In this document: positions 7,978 through 13,824 of the stretch, piece by piece
How positions within the stretch are numbered: the stretch's first letter is position 1
Layout: each line of letters begins with the position of its first letter
Assembly (NCBI GenBank): GCA_025933895.1
Contig: JAICZB010000034.1
Location: 1 to 13,958 of the forward strand
Direction of reading: 5' to 3'
Source of the DNA: Thermoleophilia bacterium
GTDB taxonomy: Bacteria > Actinomycetota > Thermoleophilia > Gaiellales > Gaiellaceae
Length of the DNA stretch: 13,958 bases
The notes under the pieces: generated by a model
What the model was told of the DNA's origin: nothing
Seen by the model: only the letters and a program-made list of their open reading frames with translations
Databases searched by the model: none
Translations under genes and position numbers: made by a program

Positions 7978-8389
7978 GAGCCTTGTGAACGAGCAATCTG
8001 CGGTGACGCTCCCGCTCCACCCGCAGGACGAGGCGGAGTGCAGGCGCTGCGCGGTCCACTGCGAGAAGGTCGTCCATCCGGCGGCGTGTCTCGAGCGGTC
8101 GTGTCCCTTCGTCTACGCGTACGAGGAGCACGGGCACACGTACATGGGCTGCCTGCAGAAGGTGTTCGAGGCGGAGATCGACGTCGAGATGCTGGCGGCG
8201 GCGGAGCGGACGCGCGAGGGGTTCGGCGCCGTGCGCGCGCTGCGCGGGCCGCTGCCGATGTGCGACGCGGCGGTGCAGTCGACGTTCTCCCAGCGGGAGA
8301 GCGAGCTCGGCTGCGTCAATCCGGAGTTCGGGGAGCTGCCGGAAGGCTCGCCGACGTTCCGGGTGTTCGCGCGGGTCGCACCCTCCTAG
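7976..8389 (+). CDS. Small cysteine-rich protein of unknown function, putative metal binding
   Basis: A 137-aa soluble protein that I do not recognise as a named family. Counted from ATG 7976 it has eight cysteines: C22-x2-C25-x3-C29-x8-C38-x4-C43-x15-C59, then C96 and C113. Histidines at 28, 34, 52 and 54 lie in the same N-terminal half. The spacing suggests a zinc- or iron-sulfur-binding N-terminal domain (about 20-65) and a looser C-terminal half. There is no signal peptide or membrane segment, so the cysteines should be in the reducing cytoplasm, which favours metal binding over disulfides. Coding character is good: G/C-rich third positions and normal residue composition. The start is uncertain: ATG 7976 is the conventional choice, but GTG 7985 fits the promoter better. 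It is divergent from cax, and its 3' end overlaps the convergent MFS gene by 74 bp. Confidence 0.72.
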   Translation: MSLVNEQSAVTLPLHPQDEAECRRCAVHCEKVVHPAACLERSCPFVYAYEEHGHTYMGCLQKVFEAEIDVEMLAAAERTREGFGAVRALRGPLPMCDAAVQSTFSQRESELGCVNPEFGELPEGSPTFRVFARVAPS

Positions 8390-9548
8390 CCGCTTCGGGT
8401 TCGGCGAGCCGGCGGAGTACGATGACGCCGGCGGCGGGCCCGGCCGCCACGAGCAAGAACGCGAGCCGCCAACTGTGCGCGGCGACAACTGCGACCAGCG
8501 GCGGCGCACCGGCGACGACGACGCCGAGCAGCGTCTGCTGGAAGCCGAGCGCCGCGCCGGTGCGCGCTGCGCCGGCCATCTCCGCGGCCGAGGCGTAGGC
8601 GAGCCCGTTCCACGCCATGCTCAGCACGCCGGCGACGAGGAATGCCGGGATGACCAGCCCAAGCGGCGCGTCCGTGGCGGCGGCGACGCAGGCCGTGCAC
8701 AGGGCGAGCGCGATCCCGATCGCGCGCAGTGGCCCGAGACGGCTGCCGAGCCGGTCGGAGATCGTTCCGGAGCCGATGCGCGCGGCGATGGCGAGAACCT
8801 CGATCGCCGCGAGCACCACTGCGGCGGGATGGGCCGAGACGTGCCGATGCTCGTGGAGGAAGAGGACGACGAAGCCGGTGATGCCGATCTGCGCGGTCAG
8901 GAAGAGGCCGGTGCCGGTCCCGAGCAGCCACATCCTTCGATCTCGAACCGGGCGGGAGACTACTCCGAGCTTCGGCTCGCGCGCCGGCCCCGTGCGGATG
9001 AACGTGGCGGCGACGATCGCTCCGGCTGCGCACGCGCCGGCGAGGAAGATGAAGGCGGCGCGGGTGCCGCCCGCTGACGCGAGCACCGGCAGCAGCAACG
9101 CGCCGAGAGCCCCGCCGATCGGGATCGCCGTCTGCCGGATCCCGAGCGCCATGCCGAGCTCCGAGGCCGGGAACCAGGCCATGATCGCCCGGCCGCTGGC
9201 AGCATTCACGCTCGCTCCGAGCGCACCGACTCCGACGAGGACGCCCGTCACCGTCCCGAATCCGTGGGTGGTCGATGCCAGGGCGAGCATGCCGGCCGCG
9301 CCGGTGAGTCCGGTCGCGATCACCCAGCGCTCGTCGACGCGGTCCGCCACGAGACCCCAGGGCAGGAGCGTGAACAGCATCCCGATCCCGATGCCGGCGA
9401 GCACGACGCCGGTCTCGCCGAGAGTCAAGGCGTAGTGCGACTTGAGCGCGGGCCCGAGCGCGGGCAGCCCGACCGAGGAGGCGGAGAAACCCGCCTGCGC
9501 GAACGTCCCGGCGGCGAGCACGACCCAGCGATAGCGGTCCCGTCTCAG
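8316..9548 (-). CDS. Major facilitator superfamily transporter
   Basis: About 410 residues with roughly 12 hydrophobic helices. Motif A is present in the TM2-TM3 loop as G65-LVADRVDER-W, with a weaker copy in the second half (GTISDRLGSR), the usual sign of the duplicated MFS fold. NarK/OFA-like features (FSASSVGLPALGPALKSHYALTLGETG) suggest an anion, nitrate/nitrite-like or organic acid carrier, but the substrate cannot be assigned. Start: no ATG, GTG or TTG occurs in frame before GTG 9521, which would cut into TM1. CTG 9548 overlaps the nfo stop as CTGA, like the other coupled junctions nearby, and gives the textbook N-terminus MRRDRYRWVVLAAG with basic residues before TM1. I therefore prefer CTG. 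The stop at 8316 lies inside the convergent Cys-rich gene, and the last 30 or so residues are a disordered Pro/Ala/Arg tail. Confidence 0.85.
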   Translation of the reverse strand: MRRDRYRWVVLAAGTFAQAGFSASSVGLPALGPALKSHYALTLGETGVVLAGIGIGMLFTLLPWGLVADRVDERWVIATGLTGAAGMLALASTTHGFGTVTGVLVGVGALGASVNAASGRAIMAWFPASELGMALGIRQTAIPIGGALGALLLPVLASAGGTRAAFIFLAGACAAGAIVAATFIRTGPAREPKLGVVSRPVRDRRMWLLGTGTGLFLTAQIGITGFVVLFLHEHRHVSAHPAAVVLAAIEVLAIAARIGSGTISDRLGSRLGPLRAIGIALALCTACVAAATDAPLGLVIPAFLVAGVLSMAWNGLAYASAAEMAGAARTGAALGFQQTLLGVVVAGAPPLVAVVAAHSWRLAFLLVAAGPAAGVIVLRRLAEPEAARRVRPARTPGTSASLPAAPRTPD

Positions 9549-10396
9549 CTCAACCAGCGCGCCCGCAGCTCCTTCGTCTTGTGGATCTCGTCCGCATCCG
9601 GGCCGCGGTTCTCCGGGCCGGCGGTCTCGAGCACCGCCGGCAGGTCCTGCAGCCGCGGGTCGGACAGGAAGACGCCGAGCTTCTCGCCGAGCTCGCCCTC
9701 GAGGATGTTGGCGTGCCGGTCGCGGTTCGAGCCGAGCGGCGCCGCCGCGTCGTTCACGTGCAGCGCGCGCAGCCGGTCGAGACCGATCGCGGAGTCGAGC
9801 TCGTCGAGACACGCACCGAGCGCGACCGGGTCGGTCACGTCGATCCCGGACACCCACAGGTGGCAGGAGTCGATGCAGATGCCGAGCCGCGGATGACGGT
9901 CGAGCCGCTCCCAAAGCGTCGCGAGCTCCTCGATCGAGCGGCCGATCGTGCCGCCGGCGCCTGCCGAGTTCTCCATCAGCAGCCATGTCTCGTCGGAGCA
10001 GAGCTTCAGTACCGTCTCCATGGCAGGCAGCACGCGCTCGAGCCCCGTCTCGAAGCCGCTGCCGAGATGCGAACCGACGTGGAACACGACGCCCTCCGCG
10101 CCGATTCCGCACGCGACCTGCATCGTGTTGCCGATCGCCAGCACCGACTTCTCGTAGACGGTGTCGTCGGGAGCGGCGAGGTTGCACAGGTAGAGCGCAT
10201 GGCAGAGGACGCCGCCGATCCCCGCCTCGGCCCGCTTCTCGCGGAAGCGGTCGAAGCTCGCCGGGTCGTGGTTCGTCGGTCGCCACGCGCGCGGGCTCTG
10301 CGTGAAGACCTGCACCGAGTCGGCGTCCATCTCGACGGCGCGGTCGATCGCCTTGTCGATCCCGCCCGAGGAGGAGATGTGCGCGCCGATCTGCAC
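9545..10396 (-). CDS. nfo: Endonuclease IV (AP endonuclease, Xylose-isomerase-like TIM barrel)
   Basis: A 283-aa enzyme that incises DNA 5' of abasic sites and removes blocked 3' ends in base excision repair. All nine residues that bind the three zinc ions in E. coli Nfo have counterparts: H66, H106 (FHVGSH), E142 (LLMENSAG), D176 and H179 (CIDSCH), H213 (ALHVND), D226 and H228 (RDRH), and E257 (LETAG). The length is standard, and the N-terminal GAHISSSGGIDKAI is the family signature. Start is GTG 10394-10396, with no Shine-Dalgarno. A TAGCGT hexamer ends 8 nt upstream. It is divergent from gltX with only 19 bp between start codons, and is followed by the MFS gene in a CTGA overlap. The second histidine motif reads CHALYLCNLA where HAPYLINLA is usual, a minor substitution. 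Confidence 0.96.
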   Translation of the reverse strand: MQIGAHISSSGGIDKAIDRAVEMDADSVQVFTQSPRAWRPTNHDPASFDRFREKRAEAGIGGVLCHALYLCNLAAPDDTVYEKSVLAIGNTMQVACGIGAEGVVFHVGSHLGSGFETGLERVLPAMETVLKLCSDETWLLMENSAGAGGTIGRSIEELATLWERLDRHPRLGICIDSCHLWVSGIDVTDPVALGACLDELDSAIGLDRLRALHVNDAAAPLGSNRDRHANILEGELGEKLGVFLSDPRLQDLPAVLETAGPENRGPDADEIHKTKELRARWLS

Positions 10397-10403
10397 CGCT
10401 GCC

Positions 10404-10410
10404 TACGCTA
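10404..10410. promoter_or_regulatory. Shared bidirectional -10 candidate (TACGCTA) between nfo and gltX
   Basis: TACGCTA contains TANNNT on both strands: TACGCT at 10404-10409 for gltX and TAGCGT at 10410-10405 for nfo. It ends 6 nt before the gltX ATG and 8 nt before the nfo GTG. The whole space between start codons is 19 bp, so the -35 contacts must lie inside the opposite gene, and both mRNAs would be leaderless or nearly so. No ribosome binding site precedes either start. Confidence 0.5.
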
Positions 10411-10415
10411 TCCGC

Positions 10416-11681
10416 ATGGCAGTCCGCGTCCGCATCGCACCGAGCCCGACGGGCCTTCTCCACATCGGCACCGCGAGCACGGCGCTCTTCAACTGGCTGT
10501 TCGCGCGCCACGAAGGCGGCGAGTTCCGGCTACGGATCGAGAACACGGACACCTCGCGGGAGGTCGCCGAGGCGGTCGACCAGATCCAGGACTCGCTGCG
10601 CTGGCTCGGCCTCGACTGGGACGGGCCGGTCACTTTCCAGCTCGACCGGATGGACGACTGCCGCCGGCTCGCCGAGCAGCTCGTCGCCGAGGGGAAGGCC
10701 TACGAGGACGAGGGTGCGATCCGGTTTCGCATGCCCGACGAGGGCGTGACGGCGTGGGACGACGTCGTCCGCGGCCGCGTGGAGGTACGGAACGAGACGA
10801 TCGAGGACCTCGTGATCGTGCGCTCCGACGGCCGGCCGACCTACAACTTCGCGTCCCCGCTCGAGGACGTCTGGGACGGGATCACGCACGTGATCAGGGG
10901 CGACGACCACATCTCCAACACGCCGAAGCAGCTCAACATCATCAGCGCGGTTGCGGCGGACGTCCCTGTGTACGCCCACGTGCCGATGATCTTCGGCATG
11001 GACGGAAAGAAGCTCTCGAAGCGCCACGGCGCGCAGGCCGTGGAGGACTTCCGCGCTGCGGGCTATCTCCCCGAGACGATGATGAACTTCCTCGCGCTGC
11101 TCGGCTGGGCGCCCGACGGCGAGACGACGATCATGAACCGCGAGGAGCTCTTGAGGCGGTTCGACCTGACGCGGGTCAGCCCGAGCCCGGCCCAGTTCGA
11201 CTACCGGAAGCTCGACTGGATGAACGGCGTCTACCTCCGCGAGCTGCCGCCGGAGGAGTTCGCGCACCGGCTCCTGCTCTGGCTCGGCGAGAACGGCTAC
11301 GACTGGCCGGCCGAGCTCGTGACGCGCACGGCGCCGCTCGTGCAGGAGAAGATCGCGAAGCTGTCGGAGTTCCCCGGCTTTGCAGGCTTCTTCTTCGGCG
11401 ACGTGGAGCCTGGCCAGGCCGATCTCGACGGCGGTGCGCCGATGCTCGCCGCGGCGGACGAGGCGCTCGCATCGCTCGAGCCGTTCGACGCGACCGCGAT
11501 CGAGGCGGCGTTGCGGGACACGGCGGACCGGCTAGGCCTGAAGCCGCGCCAGGCGTTCCAGCCGATCCGCGTCGCGGTCACGGGATCGAGGGTCTCCCCG
11601 GGCCTGTTCGAGAGCATCGAGCTGCTCGGTCGCGAGACGACGCTCAGCCGCCTGCGCGCGGCGGCAGGAGCCGCGGGCTGA
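10416..11681 (+). CDS. gltX: Glutamyl-tRNA synthetase, short form lacking the Cys-containing insert
   Basis: A class I aminoacyl-tRNA synthetase of 421 aa that charges tRNA(Glu), and possibly tRNA(Gln) if the organism uses the GatCAB route. The N-terminus AVRVRIAPSPTGLLHIG carries the HIGH motif (H16-I-G18). VIRGDDHISNTP, NFLALLGW and the KMSKS motif K199-L-S-K-R203 followed by HG follow in the normal order, then an all-helical anticodon-binding C-terminus. Usual bacterial GluRS is about 470-490 aa. The shortfall sits between GKAY (Y96) and IRFRMP (I102), where other GluRS carry about 40-45 residues with the CxC...C zinc-type element. I take ATG 10416 as the start because it gives the family N-terminus. 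The frame is open upstream, but that part lies inside nfo. A -10-like TACGCT ends 6 nt before the ATG. Confidence 0.94.
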   Translation: MAVRVRIAPSPTGLLHIGTASTALFNWLFARHEGGEFRLRIENTDTSREVAEAVDQIQDSLRWLGLDWDGPVTFQLDRMDDCRRLAEQLVAEGKAYEDEGAIRFRMPDEGVTAWDDVVRGRVEVRNETIEDLVIVRSDGRPTYNFASPLEDVWDGITHVIRGDDHISNTPKQLNIISAVAADVPVYAHVPMIFGMDGKKLSKRHGAQAVEDFRAAGYLPETMMNFLALLGWAPDGETTIMNREELLRRFDLTRVSPSPAQFDYRKLDWMNGVYLRELPPEEFAHRLLLWLGENGYDWPAELVTRTAPLVQEKIAKLSEFPGFAGFFFGDVEPGQADLDGGAPMLAAADEALASLEPFDATAIEAALRDTADRLGLKPRQAFQPIRVAVTGSRVSPGLFESIELLGRETTLSRLRAAAGAAG

Positions 11682-11850
11682 TCGCGCCGGGCGGCAGCTC
11701 CTTCGGCGGCGCGAGGGGATCGAGCGCGCGCTGGAACGCGAGCCACGACCGGCGCCTGAAGCGCTGGCTGGGGTGGGGCAGACCGGCGGGAACGGCGCTC
11801 TGGACGCCGCGCCGCCCGCCGCGCCCGGGCTGCGGGAAGTCCTTTGCCAC
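11644..11850 (-). CDS. Possible small protein, unrecognised (low confidence)
   Basis: A 68-codon open frame from GTG 11850 to TGA 11644, rich in Pro, Arg and Gly (starts MAKDFPQPGRGG). It matches no family I know. In favour: about 93% of third positions are G or C, it occupies most of the gap after gltX, and the only A/T-richer stretch of the gap (about 11840-11880) sits immediately at its start, as a promoter would. Against: it is short, has no recognisable Shine-Dalgarno or TANNNT hexamer, low-complexity composition, and a 38-bp convergent overlap with gltX. High third-position GC is a weak argument in DNA this rich. Confidence 0.3.
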   Translation of the reverse strand: MAKDFPQPGRGGRRGVQSAVPAGLPHPSQRFRRRSWLAFQRALDPLAPPKELPPGAISPRLLPPRAGG

Positions 11851-11923
11851 TTCAAAGTCGTAAACGAACGCCGGCGGACCGCAGGTACGGAGCGACCCGG
11901 TGCTCGTCTAGACTCGCGGCGAT
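11682..11923. other. Intergenic gap between gltX and the response regulator
   Basis: 242 bp. The first 160 or so are extremely GC-rich and hold the possible minus-strand ORF. The stretch 11840-11880 is relatively A/T-rich. A 5-bp hairpin CTTTG/CAAAG (11842-11857) is too weak and lacks the T-run of an intrinsic terminator. No tRNA or riboswitch signature was seen. Confidence 0.5.
11909..11914 (+). promoter_or_regulatory. Candidate -10 element of the response regulator gene
   Basis: TAGACT ends 9 nt before the ATG at 11924, which would give a leader of only a few bases. It overlaps the small palindrome GTCTAGAC (11906-11913). No Shine-Dalgarno is seen between it and the ATG, and the -35 is not convincing. 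Confidence 0.35.
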
Positions 11924-12310
11924 ATGGACGATTCCGGGGGGCATGCGGCGGCCCGGATCCTGGTTGTCGACGACGAGCCGTCGATCCGGCTGCTGTGCAG
12001 GGTCAATCTCGAGCTCGAGGGCCACGAGGTGCTCGAGGCGCACTCGCTCACGACGGCGCGCGCGACGCTCGAGACTGAGGATGTCGACGTCGTCGTGCTC
12101 GACGTCCATCTGCGCAGCGAGCGCAGCGACGCGCTCGTCGCCGAGTGCCACGCGCGGCGGCCGCCGATCCCGGTGGTGCTCGTCACGGGCTCCGTCGAGA
12201 TCACCGATCCAGGGCTCGTCGAGGCCGACGCCATCCTGCCGAAGCCTTTCGAGCTCGAGATCCTCCTCTCGACGGTCCGCGACCTGGCGCGGGTACACGC
12301 CGGCGGGTGA
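11924..12310 (+). CDS. Stand-alone response regulator (CheY-like receiver domain)
   Basis: A 128-aa single receiver domain. The acidic pocket is D16-D17-E18 (ILVVDDEPS), the phosphoacceptor is D60 (VVVLDVHLRS), the switch threonine is T88 (VVLVTGS) and the conserved lysine is K107 (ILPKPFE, with the usual Pro after it). All catalytic residues are present, so it should accept phosphate from a histidine kinase. There is no DNA-binding or other output domain, so it must signal through protein contacts or act as a phosphate relay. No kinase is encoded in the window. It overlaps the following metallopeptidase gene by GTGA (12307-12310). ATG 11924 gives a normal N-terminus with a short 10-residue lead. 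Confidence 0.93.
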   Translation: MDDSGGHAAARILVVDDEPSIRLLCRVNLELEGHEVLEAHSLTTARATLETEDVDVVVLDVHLRSERSDALVAECHARRPPIPVVLVTGSVEITDPGLVEADAILPKPFELEILLSTVRDLARVHAGG

Positions 12311-13824
12311 GCACGACCGCGATTCGCAGCCCGCAGGAATACGAGGGTGCGTACGAGGCGTACTACGCCGAGGCAGCCGAGGAGGTGCGCGCCGTTCGTG
12401 TGGGGGAGAAGGAGACGTCCGAGCAGGCTGCGATCGTCGCGCGCCACGCCGATCTCTTCACTCGGGATCAGCTCGAGGCGCTACGTGCGGCTGAAGCGGA
12501 CGCGTCCGACGCGGATGGACGAGAGAGGCTCTATCGCCTGCACAAGGCGTGCGAGGGGGGCATCGTCGACGCCGAGCTCGCGGCGCGAAAGGACGAGCTC
12601 GAGAACGCGCTCCTCGCGGCGCGGCTGACGTTCGACGGCGAGGAGCTGCCGCTGCGGGCCGCGGAGGCACGACTGGCCGTCATCCCCGAGTACGCGAAGC
12701 GCGACGAGCTCGGCGAGCTCGTGCGGACGCTCGATTCGAGCTTCAACGAGCCGCGCCGGGATCTGCTCGCCGCCAGGGACGGCCTCGAAGGTGGGCTCTC
12801 CGGCGAGCGCGACGCGGTCGCCCGCACCGAGGCGGAGAAGCAGATCTCGCTGCGCGAGCTCGAGCGCGTGCTGCGGCAGGCGTCGGAGGACGTCTCCGCG
12901 GAGTACGAGCGGCTGCGCGAGCGCTGGTTCGAGCGGTTGCTCGGCCCGGAGCGCGCGCAGCTGCCCACCAACGCGCACGTCCGCTGGCTGCGCCGGCTCT
13001 CGCCGCTCGAGGCGACGTACCGGAAGGAGCGCTCGGTCGAGGTCTGCGTCGAGACAGTCCGGCAACTCGGTTTCGAGCTCGAGGCGATCCCGAACATCCG
13101 TCTCGACCTCGAGGACCGGCCGCAGAAGAACCCGCGCGCCTGCGTGATCGCGGCCGACCCGCCCGAGGTCGTCCATCTGGTCACACGCGCCCAGGGAGGC
13201 CTCTCCGACTACCAGGCGTTCCTGCACGAGGCCGGGCACGCGCTTCATTACGCGAGCTGCGACCCGCGGCTGCCTTGGACGTTTCGCGCGCTGTCGCGCG
13301 ATCACGCGCTGACCGAGATCTACTCGTTCATCGTCGAGGCCGTCTCGCGCCGGCCGGCCTGGCACGCGCTCCACTTCGGGCTCTCCGAGGCGGAGGCGGA
13401 GGAGGGCGCCGAGGCGACGCGCTTCCTCGAGGCCCTCCTCTTCCGCCGCTACGCCGCGAAGCTCCGCTTCGAGTTGGGCTTCTGGGATGCGTTTCCGGCC
13501 GAGGCGGGAGGCTCCCCGCGCGACTACGAGCCGCTGCTCACCGCCGCGACGGGCATCCGCTACGACGAGCGCGGCTACATCTCCGATCTGGACGCCGGTT
13601 TCTACTCCGCCGACTACCTGCGCGCCTGGATCCGCTCCGCGCAACTCGGCGCGTACCTGCAGCACGAGGTGGGCGCCGACTGGTGGCGGAGCGAGAGGAC
13701 GGGGGAGATCCTGCGTGGGCTGTTCGCCGAGGGCACGCGGCCGACGAGCGAGGACGTCGCACGCCGGCTCGGCTTCGATCCGCTAGACACCGGGCCGCTC
13801 GTCGCCGAGCTGAACGCCGCCTAG
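12307..13824 (+). CDS. Zinc metallopeptidase, M3-like (HEAGH) with long helical N-terminus
   Basis: A 505-aa cytoplasmic protein with no signal peptide or TM segment. The zinc site is H307-E308-A-G-H311, with the third ligand probably E337 in LTEIYSFIVEAV, 30 residues after the first His. This is the gluzincin layout and spacing of M3 peptidases (thimet oligopeptidase/oligoendopeptidase F type). The upstream NPRAC segment and the C-terminal YISDLDAGFYSADYLRAWI helix also resemble that fold. Residues 1-215 are charged and helical, with probable coiled coil around 90-215. Homology to canonical M3 outside the active site looks weak, so it may be a separate clade. Start is GTG 12307, overlapping the response regulator stop as GTGA. 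An open frame runs upstream but lies out of phase inside the regulator gene. It probably hydrolyses oligopeptides; a regulatory link to the receiver protein is inference. Confidence 0.85.
   Translation: MSTTAIRSPQEYEGAYEAYYAEAAEEVRAVRVGEKETSEQAAIVARHADLFTRDQLEALRAAEADASDADGRERLYRLHKACEGGIVDAELAARKDELENALLAARLTFDGEELPLRAAEARLAVIPEYAKRDELGELVRTLDSSFNEPRRDLLAARDGLEGGLSGERDAVARTEAEKQISLRELERVLRQASEDVSAEYERLRERWFERLLGPERAQLPTNAHVRWLRRLSPLEATYRKERSVEVCVETVRQLGFELEAIPNIRLDLEDRPQKNPRACVIAADPPEVVHLVTRAQGGLSDYQAFLHEAGHALHYASCDPRLPWTFRALSRDHALTEIYSFIVEAVSRRPAWHALHFGLSEAEAEEGAEATRFLEALLFRRYAAKLRFELGFWDAFPAEAGGSPRDYEPLLTAATGIRYDERGYISDLDAGFYSADYLRAWIRSAQLGAYLQHEVGADWWRSERTGEILRGLFAEGTRPTSEDVARRLGFDPLDTGPLVAELNAA

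Noticed and set aside
9581..10302. Plus-strand open frame antisense to nfo, continuing into another frame of gltX
   Set aside because: Overlaps two genes with complete catalytic motifs and has low-complexity Arg/Gly/Ala composition; a GC-rich shadow.
11842..11857. CTTTG/CAAAG hairpin as a gltX terminator
   Set aside because: Only a 5-bp stem with no following T-run, far from the gltX stop.
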